Source: an uncultured Akkermansia sp. (GTDB taxonomy: Bacteria; Verrucomicrobiota; Verrucomicrobiia; Verrucomicrobiales; Akkermansiaceae). From it: a stretch of DNA of 64,000 nucleotides. Made by a program: the position numbers and the translations under genes. This document shows, in pieces, positions 25,485-33,832 of this stretch. Numbering within the stretch: the stretch's first letter is position 1; each line of letters begins with the position of its first letter. The notes beneath the pieces were generated by a model. That model ran no database searches. It was not told where the DNA came from and saw only the letters and a program-made list of their open reading frames with translations. Location: NCBI GenBank assembly GCA_947589345.1, contig CANQAC010000006.1, forward strand, positions 1 through 64,000, given 5' to 3'.

Positions 25485-25559
25485 GGAGCGGTAGCTCAGT
25501 TTGGTTAGAGCGCAGCCCTGTCACGGCTGAGGTCGCGAGTTCAAGCCTCGTCCGCTTCG
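25485..25559 (+). tRNA. tRNA-Asp(GTC)
   Basis: The acceptor GGAGCGG pairs with CCGCTTC. The anticodon stem CAGCC/GGCTG encloses loop CTGTCAC, anticodon GTC. The T-arm is GCGAG/CTCGT with TTCAAGC. CCA is not encoded. Confidence 0.94.
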
Positions 25560-25565
25560 TCACTT

Positions 25566-25599
25566 AGGCGCGATCGCCCGTTTGGCGGTCGCGCCTTTT
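25566..25599 (+). terminator. Terminator of tRNA-Asp
   Basis: AGGCGCGATCGCC pairs with GGCGGTCGCGCCT around a 5-nt loop, followed by TTT. It also abuts the 3' end of the convergent gene. Confidence 0.82.
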
Positions 25600-25607
25600 G
25601 TTTGTAG

Positions 25608-26891
25608 CTATTCCATAAGGCGGTGGTAAACGGGAAAAGGTTCCGGCCATTTGTGGAGCCTGAGAATTCGCGGGACAATGTGTGAACCGGCGCGCTGAGC
25701 AGCCCGGTACATCATGCGGGTGAGAGTGCGCAATTCTCCCTCGTCCACGTGCGATCCCACAGAAATTTCGGCAGGACTTCGATTCTCATCCACGAGGGAT
25801 CGCAAGGCTCTCTCCTGAGAAGACACATGGATGGCGGGGGGCGTGGAACAAGGAGACGACCAAACCAGTTGAGCAAGCGAAACAATCTCACTATCGTGCA
25901 AGTCCCCAAAGGGAGCGAGACTCCCGGCCGCATAGACATGGTCTCTGCCCAGCAGGAAATCATCACGTGAAGCTCCATTTAACAAAAGTAAGCACTGCTC
26001 ATCAGCAGCATCCTGCATGGCAGCTGCCTGCATGCGCAGTGAGCCGACCCTGTCTCCTGCTTGCAACACCCGGACTGAGCGTTTGCTGCAGCTCCGGAGC
26101 GCAATAGCGAGAAGCAACTCAGCATGAGGAAAAGATGCCGGCACGGCAATTCCCGAATACCCACCCTGCTCCACGGCATTTCGAAGCGCGTACTGTATAG
26201 CGCGTAAAGTACGAGCAGCAGCGAACTTGGGTGACACGTGTTCCCACGCTGCCGACTCCTCTTTCCATAAAACAGCGGTTGCGGCAAACTCGGGTAAAAA
26301 CCGCAACAATTTGCCGCCGTGCGCACACAAGAGCGATCCCCCGCCCATCAGACAGCCATCGGCATACGCCACAGCCTGCAATATGCCCACTGCGGCACCT
26401 GATTCATCCGATTCGCGCCTCGCGTGTGCAGCCCATTCCGTACACAGATCCGCATGCCAGGTCTGGGATGGAAGGTGCAGCAATAAATCAACCGGCTTCG
26501 TGCAGTAAATTGGCGATTCCATGGTATCAATCCATACACGCATTCCGCACACCCGCGTTGTTCGATGAACCGGCAGTCTGCGCACTTCCCCTCTACCGAC
26601 AAGATAGGGGGACGGAAACTCGGTCGCTTCGCCCAGTTCGCCCGCATAACTGGCCAACAGCATTGGAACAGGCAGCTCATCTGCCAATGCCTGCAGCGCC
26701 GCCTTACCCTGCAACATGAATGAACTTCGCGAACGTAACGCACCCGGCCAGGCGCCATCCAATCCCTGAGCTGGTGCGAACAAGAACTCCGCGCCCCTAT
26801 CCATACACAGGCGCGCCCCCTGCACAAGACGGCGCAAATGCGCTGAAAAGTCTCCAATTTCCACTTCTGTCTGCACGATACCGATACGCAT
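25608..26891 (-). CDS. Degenerate NAD synthetase (NadE-like) pseudoenzyme
   Basis: 427 residues with the two-domain layout of glutamine-dependent NAD synthetase. The N-terminal nitrilase-like domain begins MRIGIVQTEVEIGDF. Its catalytic Glu is replaced (FAPAQGLDG where F-P-E is expected) and the Cys position of the GxxxCED-type motif is Trp120 (GMRVWID). In the synthetase domain the SGGxDS loop is replaced by ASFPHA (252-257). A later block, AAGSLAPFGDLHDSEIVSLA (321-340), still matches the NadE consensus well. The open frame is intact, so the protein is probably made and may have a structural or regulatory role. ATG 26891 is used; the longer frame starts in the -35 box. I know of no named family for it. 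Confidence 0.65.
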   Translation of the reverse strand: MRIGIVQTEVEIGDFSAHLRRLVQGARLCMDRGAEFLFAPAQGLDGAWPGALRSRSSFMLQGKAALQALADELPVPMLLASYAGELGEATEFPSPYLVGRGEVRRLPVHRTTRVCGMRVWIDTMESPIYCTKPVDLLLHLPSQTWHADLCTEWAAHARRESDESGAAVGILQAVAYADGCLMGGGSLLCAHGGKLLRFLPEFAATAVLWKEESAAWEHVSPKFAAARTLRAIQYALRNAVEQGGYSGIAVPASFPHAELLLAIALRSCSKRSVRVLQAGDRVGSLRMQAAAMQDAADEQCLLLLNGASRDDFLLGRDHVYAAGSLAPFGDLHDSEIVSLAQLVWSSPCSTPPAIHVSSQERALRSLVDENRSPAEISVGSHVDEGELRTLTRMMYRAAQRAGSHIVPRILRLHKWPEPFPVYHRLME

Positions 26892-26913
26892 TTGATCGCT
26901 AAGCTCGCAAAGA

Positions 26914-26942
26914 AGTATAGCACGCACAGCACTCCATCGCAA
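26914..26942 (-). promoter_or_regulatory. Promoter of the NadE-like gene
   Basis: Minus strand TTGCGA (26942-26937), a 17-bp spacer and TATACT (26919-26914), leaving a leader of about 15 nt. Confidence 0.7.
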
Positions 26943-27175
26943 GACGCATGCTCCTGCGAGACATGCAACGCTATTTCACACGACACGGTTTTTTGAAGGA
27001 TTTTCATGTCAAACGCCAATAAAAATTACGGGGATCCAGCTTTTCAAAAACACCGCCAGGCAACTCCGCCCCTCAATAACCATTTTAAGCGCGACAACAA
27101 CCCGTGACACGGTCTTTCGTCCCACATCTCGCGTCCGATTGCACGCCTTTGCCTTGGGTTTTGAGTTTGTTTAGC
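26943..27175. other. Intergenic stretch without recognised gene
   Basis: Between two divergent promoters. I see no gene, RNA or strong hairpin here. Confidence 0.6.
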
Positions 27176-27204
27176 TTGCTATACCGCTGCGGCGATGGTA
27201 AAAT
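27176..27204 (+). promoter_or_regulatory. Leaderless-type promoter of the 27.2-kb lipoprotein gene
   Basis: TTGCTA (27176-27181), a 17-bp spacer and TAAAAT (27199-27204), 6 nt before the ATG at 27211. Confidence 0.75.
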
Positions 27205-27210
27205 GGCGGC

Positions 27211-28014
27211 ATGAAGATTTGGGTATCTGTGACCGTCACCCTGACAATGGCAATAGTTGGTTGCCAGCAGGCGCCTCCGGTCGATGCCCCGATTCCTGAA
27301 GGAGGAACGGCAGAAAAACCCCAAGGTTATCAAGCTCTGCCAGGTGTGGCTGCCACTTCCTCCACGCCGTCGGAAACAGCCACCGCCTTTGAGTTTGCGG
27401 CGGCGGCTCTCGCGACCAACTCAAATAGCGCATCACAAGCTCCCTCTCCGGGTTCTGAGGGGAGCGCCATGCCCGCCACGCCACGTGTAGCACCGCCTGC
27501 ATTACCTCGTCAACTCAGCATCCCCAGCGATATGCCGGCGGCGCCGCCCATACCGGATCCGCGTCCGGTGGATGATGATGAACAACCCACCTCGACCGAT
27601 TCCTCCCTGTCAGGCGGCTCAGCCACAATATCCGCCGGCTCATCACGACAGATCGGTAGTGGATCGGGGTATGCCGTGCAAGTGACCAACGGTACCAGCG
27701 GGCGTCTTTACGTGGAAGCGAAAGATGATTCCGGAAACATCTTCCCCTTTGGGTTTATGTACGCCGGGCAGCGCATTGCCTCGCAGCCTCAGGATAATCG
27801 ACCCATTCAAGGCCACCTGCAGGTCATCATCCGTGACCCTGATCAACCCGGCGCACCCGAATTGCGACGCTACAACGTGGCTCCCCCTGCAAACTATGAC
27901 GGCAAGACGGTAGGGGTGACGATACTGCCCGGCGGACGCTACCGCGCCTCGGTGGACGGCAACGTGTACTACAAATCCCCGGAACCCCTCCCCTCGCTCC
28001 CGCCGGTTGAATAA
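27211..28014 (+). CDS. Lipoprotein of unknown function
   Basis: 267 residues, not recognised. It has a lipoprotein signal peptide with a hydrophobic core (WVSVTVTLTMAIVG) and Cys18 in the lipobox IVGC. Residues 20-150 are low-complexity (Pro, Ala, Ser, Thr) and probably disordered, as expected for a spacer across the envelope. A folded beta-rich C-terminal domain of about 110 residues starts near GYAVQVTNGTSGRLYVEAKD and includes PFGFMYAGQRI and GVTILPGGRYRASVDGNVYY. It stands alone with its own promoter, upstream of pyrF. Confidence 0.75.
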   Translation: MKIWVSVTVTLTMAIVGCQQAPPVDAPIPEGGTAEKPQGYQALPGVAATSSTPSETATAFEFAAAALATNSNSASQAPSPGSEGSAMPATPRVAPPALPRQLSIPSDMPAAPPIPDPRPVDDDEQPTSTDSSLSGGSATISAGSSRQIGSGSGYAVQVTNGTSGRLYVEAKDDSGNIFPFGFMYAGQRIASQPQDNRPIQGHLQVIIRDPDQPGAPELRRYNVAPPANYDGKTVGVTILPGGRYRASVDGNVYYKSPEPLPSLPPVE

Positions 28015-28131
28015 ACCGGTTCGTGGGCATGCCCTCCCGCGGCGAGCCGGACGTAAGATCCGCCGCCTGACTCATTCAACTGCTGGCTTGGCATGGGCGC
28101 GAGCATCGGCAACGTTGAAAACAGCGGAGTC

Positions 28132-28160
28132 TTGCTTTGCAGCAGATTTTGTGCTATGCT
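28132..28160 (+). promoter_or_regulatory. Leaderless-type promoter of pyrF
   Basis: TTGCTT (28132-28137), a 17-bp spacer and TATGCT (28155-28160), 7 nt before ATG 28168. Confidence 0.72.
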
Positions 28161-28167
28161 CTCGCCC

Positions 28168-28947
28168 ATGAAGTACACGGAAAAACTGGCAGCGCGCATC
28201 AGCGCCACTCACTCGGCTCTCTGTGTTGGATTGGATCCTCGCCCTGAGGGCGAAAGCTTGAGCCGCATGGCCGCATGGCTCCGCCAAGTTGTGCAAGAAA
28301 CAACTCCCTACGCCGCCGCCTTCAAGCCCAATATAGCCTATTTTGAAGCCATGGGACCGGATGGTCTGAAACTTCTGACCGACCTTCTTCCCGAAATTCC
28401 GCGCGACATCCCGGTGATTCTCGATGTGAAGCGGGGTGACATCGGAGAAACCCAGAAGTATTACGCCAAGGCATACTTCGAGCAAATGCAGGTAGATGCC
28501 GTTACGCTAAACCCGTTTATGGGGTACGATATCCTCGCTCCCTTTCTGAACACGCCGGGGAAAGGTCTCTACCTGCTCGCCGTCACTTCCAACGGCGGCG
28601 CCGCCGACATTGAGCGTCAGCGTCTGGCAGATGGCCGAAAAGTGTACCAGCTGGTGGGGGACATGGTGAAGCGCGCACGCCGTGAGGGCGCGATGAGCGA
28701 GGTGGGTCTCGTCGTGGGACTGACAAACGCCGATGATCGCCTGTTTGCGGAATTGCCGGATGCCCCCTTGCTCATCCCCGGTTTGGGAGCGCAAGGCGGG
28801 GAGTTAAGTGTGCTGAACGGAACAACGCGCACCGAACCGTCGCTCATCAATGTTTCGCGTGGCATTCTCTACAAGAACCCGGAACTGAGCTACGCTCAAA
28901 AAGCTGAAATGTACGCCCGGCAAATCCGCCAAGCCCTCTCTCTGTAG
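28168..28947 (+). CDS. pyrF: Orotidine 5'-phosphate decarboxylase
   Basis: 259 residues, of the longer PyrF subfamily. It makes UMP from OMP in pyrimidine synthesis. The catalytic Lys/Asp motif is VILDVKRGDIGET (near residue 90). Also seen are CVGLDPRPE, FKPNIAYFEA and the phosphate-binding GLGAQGGE near the C-terminus. ATG 28168 is chosen over a longer frame from 28093 since a -10 box lies 7 nt upstream. thyA starts 12 nt after the stop, so pyrF, thyA and folA form a nucleotide-synthesis operon. Confidence 0.95.
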   Translation: MKYTEKLAARISATHSALCVGLDPRPEGESLSRMAAWLRQVVQETTPYAAAFKPNIAYFEAMGPDGLKLLTDLLPEIPRDIPVILDVKRGDIGETQKYYAKAYFEQMQVDAVTLNPFMGYDILAPFLNTPGKGLYLLAVTSNGGAADIERQRLADGRKVYQLVGDMVKRARREGAMSEVGLVVGLTNADDRLFAELPDAPLLIPGLGAQGGELSVLNGTTRTEPSLINVSRGILYKNPELSYAQKAEMYARQIRQALSL

Positions 28948-28959
28948 TCTCCATCAGGC

Positions 28960-29775
28960 ATGAAGCAATATCTCAACCTCCTTGAAGATGTCCTCACCCA
29001 TGGTGTGGAGCGACGCGATCGCACAGGCACGGGAACTATCGGCGTTTTTGGCCGACAGGCTCGCTTTAATCTGCAGGAGGGATTCCCCTGCCTCACCACC
29101 AAAAAGTTGCACCTGCGTTCCATTATTCACGAGCTGCTCTGGTTTTTGATGGGCAGCACCAATATACGCTACCTTCATGAGAACGGAGTGACGATTTGGG
29201 ATGAATGGGCCGATGAGAACGGTGATTTAGGTCCGGTGTACGGGTCTCAATGGCGTAAATGGCCGGATGGTCACGGTGGTTCGATCGACCAAATTGAAAA
29301 GCTCATCCGCGGGCTGAAGGAAAACCCGTGGAGCCGTCGCCACATTGTGAGTGCGTGGAATGTGGCTGAGGTTGATGATATGGCGCTTCCCCCGTGCCAC
29401 TGCCTCTTCCAGTTCTGCGTCATTCCTTCCTCCCAACCGGGGAAACCGCACGGTCTGAGTCTTCAACTCTACCAGCGCAGTTGCGATCTTTTTTTGGGCG
29501 TTCCTTTTAATATCGCCAGTTATGCGCTTCTGCTGATGATGACTGCCCAAGTGTGCGGCTATGAAGCTCGTGAGTTTATCCACACGTACGGCGACCTGCA
29601 TCTTTATCTCAACCACATCGACCAGGCTCGTCTGCAGCTCTCGCGAGAGCCTCGTCCTCTGCCCACGATGCGCATCAATCCGACCGTTTCAGCCATCGAT
29701 GCTTTCCATTACGACGATTTCTCTCTCGAAAATTACAACCCTCACCCGCACATCAAGGCCTCCATTTCCGTATGA
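28960..29775 (+). CDS. thyA: Thymidylate synthase
   Basis: 271 residues, near the usual 264. It methylates dUMP to dTMP using methylene-tetrahydrofolate and yields dihydrofolate. Seen: [14 protein letters not shown], the [11 protein letters not shown] helix, [16 protein letters not shown], the catalytic Cys in PPCHCLFQF and the [17 protein letters not shown] substrate-binding motif. The stop overlaps the folA start (ATGA), which couples the enzyme to the reductase that regenerates its cofactor. Confidence 0.97.
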   Translation: MKQYLNLLEDVLTHGVERRDRTGTGTIGVFGRQARFNLQEGFPCLTTKKLHLRSIIHELLWFLMGSTNIRYLHENGVTIWDEWADENGDLGPVYGSQWRKWPDGHGGSIDQIEKLIRGLKENPWSRRHIVSAWNVAEVDDMALPPCHCLFQFCVIPSSQPGKPHGLSLQLYQRSCDLFLGVPFNIASYALLLMMTAQVCGYEAREFIHTYGDLHLYLNHIDQARLQLSREPRPLPTMRINPTVSAIDAFHYDDFSLENYNPHPHIKASISV

Positions 29776-30263
29776 CCCCCTCCTTCACCGGCATTGTAGC
29801 CATGGATCATTCCCGAGCCATCGGTCTGGATGGCTCCATTCCCTGGCACCTTCCGGAGGATTTACGCCTCTTCAAACGCCTGACTATGGGACACCCCATT
29901 CTCATGGGACGTAAAACCCATGACAGCTTGGGACGAACGCTTCCCGGGCGGCAAAATATCATCCTCACACGCGGCCCTGATTACCGCGCCGCGGATGGCG
30001 CCCTTGTGATCCATTCCCTCGCCGACCTGCAACGACTTCCTCTCATCCACCCGGAAATCATGGTCATCGGGGGAGCGCAGATTTACACCTTGCTTTTGCC
30101 TCTTCTCAGTAAATTGCACGTCTCTCTCGTGCATGGCACCCACCGGGCCGACACCTTTTTCCCTCCATTCGAATCGCTTTTCTCCTCGGCGTCGTCACCG
30201 GAGGAATACGAAGGATTTTCCTGCCGCACGTATTATCGCACCGAATCTGCTCCGGAATTGTGA
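29772..30263 (+). CDS. folA: Dihydrofolate reductase
   Basis: 163 residues. It reduces dihydrofolate with NADPH. Seen: [28 protein letters not shown] with the active-site Asp in PEDL, then [26 protein letters not shown] and the cofactor loop [13 protein letters not shown]. It starts inside the last codon of thyA by a 4-bp overlap and ends the operon. No terminator hairpin is evident before the convergent glycosyltransferase gene. Confidence 0.96.
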   Translation: MTPSFTGIVAMDHSRAIGLDGSIPWHLPEDLRLFKRLTMGHPILMGRKTHDSLGRTLPGRQNIILTRGPDYRAADGALVIHSLADLQRLPLIHPEIMVIGGAQIYTLLLPLLSKLHVSLVHGTHRADTFFPPFESLFSSASSPEEYEGFSCRTYYRTESAPEL

Positions 30264-30291
30264 ACGGGGATAGATGACGCCGACAGGGGGA

Positions 30292-31413
30292 CTAAGCGTC
30301 TTTGGCGGCATACGAAGGCAAGAAGTCCGCAGCTAACGGGGTGGAAATCTTGACCAGACCGCAGAGGATGAACCAAACTCTGTGACCACCAGATATCCGA
30401 TATTTTATCAACACACGGGATAATCTTGATACCCCGTAGCAGAGCATCACCCAGGCATGGCGCAATGGGGAAGAGGCGCTCAAGATGAGTTGCAGACGCC
30501 ACCAACGTATGTGGGACACCCACGCTCGACGAATCAGACCCTCTTTCACGCTGTTGCGGAACTCCGCCGCTATTACCTTTTCAAAGGCTGCGCGGGCCTC
30601 TCCCGAAAGCCGGTTGCGATTCCAGATGTAGGAATCCAATTTAACACAAGCCCGCAAGCTGCGGGAGGATTTTTCCTCCTCCGGAAACTGACTCACGAAC
30701 TCTTCAATGGATCTCCATTCGTCGGACACACAAAAAACCTTAGAGGAGGAATGCACCGATGACGACGGGTTATCACACCTGTAATGGTAAACACATTGCG
30801 GCGAGAACCACACGGCATTTGCTTTGGCCCACACTTTGAAATTGAAGGCAACGTCTTGGTAAGAGGCCCCCGGTGATTCTGTGAAGAAAATACCGTTGTC
30901 CGCCAAGAAACTCCTTTTGTATATCGCCGACCAAATGGATGGGTGAATGTAAAAGACAGCGCTGTCAATGCGCGGATTTACCACACGCCCTGCTTGATTG
31001 TTCGGGATGAGACTGCTCGCCCGGTCTCCGCCCTTCACGGAATAATAAAAACAGCTTGCTTTGACAATCTGTACCTTTTCCCTCTCTGCGACGCTCCACA
31101 AGTTGCTGTACATATCCGATTCCACCCAATCATCGCTCTCCACAATGCCGATGTAGTCTCCTGCAGCCTCGCGAAGCCCCACATTCATCGTCGCCCCATA
31201 GCCGGAGTTAGGCTTGTGGATGACACGCACGCGCGGGTCCTTGGCTGCATACTCATCACATATAGCCGGGGAGGCATCGTTGCTCCCGTCATCCAGCAAC
31301 AACACTTCAATCTCTTGCAATGTCTGCCCTAATATGCTGTCAATGCAACGACGCAGATAACGCTCCACATTGTATATAGGTACAAGCACCGAAACTTTAG
31401 GAGCCTTATTCAT
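30292..31413 (-). CDS. GT2 family glycosyltransferase
   Basis: 373 residues from ATG 31413. The GT-A domain is clear: VSVLVPIYNVERYLRRC, then LLDDGSNDAS, the IVESDDW metal-binding DxD-type motif near residue 92, and an acceptor-side region to about residue 250. It resembles capsule or O-antigen transferases. The C-terminus has a weakly hydrophobic stretch (LLRHAWVMLCYGVSRL-like region) and may touch the membrane. The start overlaps the end of glf by 8 bp, so the transferase probably uses the UDP-galactofuranose made by Glf or acts in the same glycan. Donor and acceptor are not determined. Confidence 0.82.
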   Translation of the reverse strand: MNKAPKVSVLVPIYNVERYLRRCIDSILGQTLQEIEVLLLDDGSNDASPAICDEYAAKDPRVRVIHKPNSGYGATMNVGLREAAGDYIGIVESDDWVESDMYSNLWSVAEREKVQIVKASCFYYSVKGGDRASSLIPNNQAGRVVNPRIDSAVFYIHPSIWSAIYKRSFLADNGIFFTESPGASYQDVAFNFKVWAKANAVWFSPQCVYHYRCDNPSSSVHSSSKVFCVSDEWRSIEEFVSQFPEEEKSSRSLRACVKLDSYIWNRNRLSGEARAAFEKVIAAEFRNSVKEGLIRRAWVSHIRWWRLQLILSASSPLRHAWVMLCYGVSRLSRVLIKYRISGGHRVWFILCGLVKISTPLAADFLPSYAAKDA

Positions 31414-32536
31414 CGGGAAGAGTGGCCACCAGCTGCAGAGCGCGCAAAACAGCCTTATCCATGTCGTAGTATTTATAATCCCCCAAGCGTCCCAGGAAAT
31501 GCACCTGTGGGTACTGCTCTGCGAGACGACGATAATTTTCGTACAGGCGCGCGTTCGTTTCTCCGGGTATCGGATAGAAACGCTCATTGCTACCGCGCTT
31601 AAAAGCTTCCGGATACTCTTTGGCTATCACCGTGCGCGCGGAGGAATCCCCCAAGTAATGCTTGTACTCATGGATGCGAGTAAAATCATAATTGGAGGGG
31701 TAATTCACTACTGCCATCGATTGATAGAAAGGGCGCTCGTGAACTTCCTCATCCAGACGAACGCTTCGGTAAGGAAGTTCCCCCAGGCTGTAATCAAAAA
31801 ACTCATCAATCGCTCCTGTGTAAAAGATGTGGGCGTATTGAGTCAATGCTTCGGGGATGTCTGCATAACGCGTCGATAAAAGCACCTCGATATTCGGATG
31901 ATCCAGCATGCGGCGCACCGTTTCCGTGTACCCCGCCGAGGGGATCCCCTGGTAGGTATCCTGAAAGTAGCGGGGATCGCGGCTGATAAGCACCGGGACG
32001 CGAGCCGTCACCGCAGCATCCACTTGATCCGGCGGAACACCCCACTGCTTGCAGGTGTACCCCAAAAACACTTTCTCATACACGTAATCTGCCAGAAACT
32101 GCAAATCAGCATCCTCCTGCTTTCTGAACTCCAAAATAGGGACGCGACTGTTATAGGGAAAACGGTCCAACAGTTTCTTTTCCAGTCGCTCAGCCAGACT
32201 GTGCGGCAGCACCTCATGCAGGCTGCGCAGGCTGAAAGGCAAGCTCATCTCCACTCCATCCACCAACGCAGTCACCCGGTGCATGTAGGTGTTAAAACCA
32301 GTGAACCTCGTAATAAAATTCCACACCTCCCGGGAGTTTGTGTGGAATATATGCGAGCCGTACTTATGGATCATGATGCCATTGGCATCCCTGTAATCAT
32401 GCGCGTTGCCGCCGAGGCACTCTCTTTCATCAATGGCCAGCACCCTCTCTCCCGTCGTCTCCGCCAGTACACGCGCCACAGTAGCGCCGGAAAATCCGCA
32501 GCCAACGACCAAAAACTTTGCCCGATTTGATTGCAT
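31406..32536 (-). CDS. glf: UDP-galactopyranose mutase
   Basis: 376 residues. The flavoenzyme converts UDP-galactopyranose to UDP-galactofuranose for surface polysaccharides. Seen: the FAD dinucleotide motif VVGCGFSGATVA, IDERECLGGNAHD, KYGSHIFHTN, FPFSLRSL-type loop (LPFSLRSL), the YTCKQWG motif and the C-terminal GRLGDYKYYDMD that closes over substrate. Length is normal. First gene of a two-gene operon with the GT2 gene; its promoter sits about 60 bp upstream. The presence of Glf implies galactofuranose in the cell-surface glycan. Confidence 0.95.
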   Translation of the reverse strand: MQSNRAKFLVVGCGFSGATVARVLAETTGERVLAIDERECLGGNAHDYRDANGIMIHKYGSHIFHTNSREVWNFITRFTGFNTYMHRVTALVDGVEMSLPFSLRSLHEVLPHSLAERLEKKLLDRFPYNSRVPILEFRKQEDADLQFLADYVYEKVFLGYTCKQWGVPPDQVDAAVTARVPVLISRDPRYFQDTYQGIPSAGYTETVRRMLDHPNIEVLLSTRYADIPEALTQYAHIFYTGAIDEFFDYSLGELPYRSVRLDEEVHERPFYQSMAVVNYPSNYDFTRIHEYKHYLGDSSARTVIAKEYPEAFKRGSNERFYPIPGETNARLYENYRRLAEQYPQVHFLGRLGDYKYYDMDKAVLRALQLVATLPDE

Positions 32537-32595
32537 ATATCTCTGGGTACAACGAGCCGTACCATCCCATGGCTTCCTCGGGCGGCGGCCATTTC

Positions 32596-32624
32596 AGCAT
32601 ACGCACGAGCCCATCAACTGTCAA
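32596..32624 (-). promoter_or_regulatory. Promoter of glf-GT2 operon
   Basis: Minus strand TTGACA (32624-32619), a 17-bp spacer and TATGCT (32601-32596), leader about 53 nt. It begins directly next to the terminator of the upstream gene. Confidence 0.75.
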
Positions 32625-32625
32625 G

Positions 32626-32658
32626 AAAAAACCGCCCGCAAAGCGACATGCGGGCGGT
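32626..32658 (-). terminator. Terminator of the alpha/beta hydrolase gene
   Basis: On the minus strand ACCGCCCGCA (32658-32649) pairs with TGCGGGCGGT (32640-32631), then a run of T. Confidence 0.88.
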
Positions 32659-32689
32659 GGTGACGCAATCCAGTAATCAGAGGGATAGT

Positions 32690-33727
32690 TTAATGAAGAT
32701 ACGTGTGAAAGAAAGAATCGATGGCATCAAAAGGAATGATATCTGTCCGGTCGTACAAATCGGTATGGGAGGCGCCCGGAACGATGAGGAGCTTCTTATT
32801 GTCGCCCTTAAGTAAAGAATACGCTGTTTCGCCAAAATAACGCGAATGCGCCTTTTCTCCATGGATGATGAGGACAGCGTTGTGGATTTCCCCGGCGTAA
32901 GCCAGCAGGGGAGTGTTGAGGAAGGAAATTGAAGACGTGATATTCCAGCCGGCATTTGAATTCAACGAACGGGGATGGTAACCCCGTTTGGTTTTGTAGT
33001 ACGCATGGTAATCCTTCACGAACTGAGGGGCCTCCTCCGGCAAGACATCCGGCACACCACCGGCAGTCTGGGGTTCCGGGAGATTGGCATCCTTGAGTCG
33101 TTGCGCGGCGAGTTGCTTACGCATCGCATCACGCGCCCCTGCATTGTCTGCGCCATCGAAATATCCGTTGGCGGTCACACGGTGCATATCGTACATGGTG
33201 CTGGCCACGGTAGCGCGAATACGTGGATCTGCCGCAGCGGCGTTAATGGCTATGCCTCCCCAACCGCAAATGCCGACAATGCCGATTTTTTCCGCGTCTA
33301 CATAGGCGAGGCGTGATAAAAAATCCACGGCAGCGCAAAAATCATCCGTGTTGATATCCGGTGAAGCGACATAGCGAGGCTTGCCGGAACTTTCTCCCGT
33401 GTACGAAGGGTCAAACGCCACAGCTACATAACCACGCCGCGCCAATTCCTGAGCGTACAGTCCCGAGGCCTGTTCTTTCACGGCGCCAAAGGGTCCGCAG
33501 ACGGCAATGGCTGCATATTTCTTCGTGTTGTCAAAATCTTTCGGCTTATACAGATGCCCCGCTAATTCTATGCCAAAGCGATTCGTAAAACGTACGTCGC
33601 AAGCGGAAATGGCCGGGTCAATCTGAAAAATACGTGTATCTTGGGCAATGCTGTTCATAGCGGGTTGATGGGCGTTGGTTGGCAACATGAAACACGCTGC
33701 CAGAAAAATTAGTAAGCGGCTTCTCAT
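32690..33727 (-). CDS. Secreted alpha/beta hydrolase, YcjY-like
   Basis: 345 residues with an N-terminal signal peptide (LLIFLAACFMLPTNAHQ). The hydrolase domain resembles YcjY and other dienelactone-hydrolase relatives: AAIAVCGPFGAVKEQASG, FDPSYTGESSG and the nucleophile elbow GICGWGG, in which Cys replaces the usual Ser. The C-terminal His is probably in PGASHTDLYD. The substrate is unknown. A GAGGGGAG about 10 nt before the ATG is one of the few good ribosome-binding sites here. It is divergent from a LysR regulator, its probable controller, and is closed by a strong terminator. Confidence 0.82.
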   Translation of the reverse strand: MRSRLLIFLAACFMLPTNAHQPAMNSIAQDTRIFQIDPAISACDVRFTNRFGIELAGHLYKPKDFDNTKKYAAIAVCGPFGAVKEQASGLYAQELARRGYVAVAFDPSYTGESSGKPRYVASPDINTDDFCAAVDFLSRLAYVDAEKIGIVGICGWGGIAINAAAADPRIRATVASTMYDMHRVTANGYFDGADNAGARDAMRKQLAAQRLKDANLPEPQTAGGVPDVLPEEAPQFVKDYHAYYKTKRGYHPRSLNSNAGWNITSSISFLNTPLLAYAGEIHNAVLIIHGEKAHSRYFGETAYSLLKGDNKKLLIVPGASHTDLYDRTDIIPFDAIDSFFHTYLH

Positions 33728-33750
33728 ATCTTTCGCTCCCCTCTCTTTTC

Positions 33751-33779
33751 ATTGTAACCCATCTCACATTATATAGCAA
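33751..33779 (-). promoter_or_regulatory. Promoter of the alpha/beta hydrolase gene
   Basis: Minus strand TTGCTA (33779-33774), a 17-bp spacer and TACAAT (33756-33751). Its -35 box is only 16 bp from the -35 box of the divergent LysR promoter, so a LysR dimer between them could control both. Confidence 0.7.
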
Positions 33780-33795
33780 ATACTTTTATTTTATA

Positions 33796-33825
33796 TTGCG
33801 TTATGCTTTATAAGCATGATAAGAT
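33796..33825 (+). promoter_or_regulatory. Leaderless-type promoter of the LysR gene
   Basis: TTGCGT (33796-33801), an 18-bp spacer and TAAGAT (33820-33825), 7 nt before ATG 33833. The spacer contains TGCTT-N3-AAGCA, an inverted repeat that may be an operator. Confidence 0.68.
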
Positions 33826-33832
33826 GCTGCTC

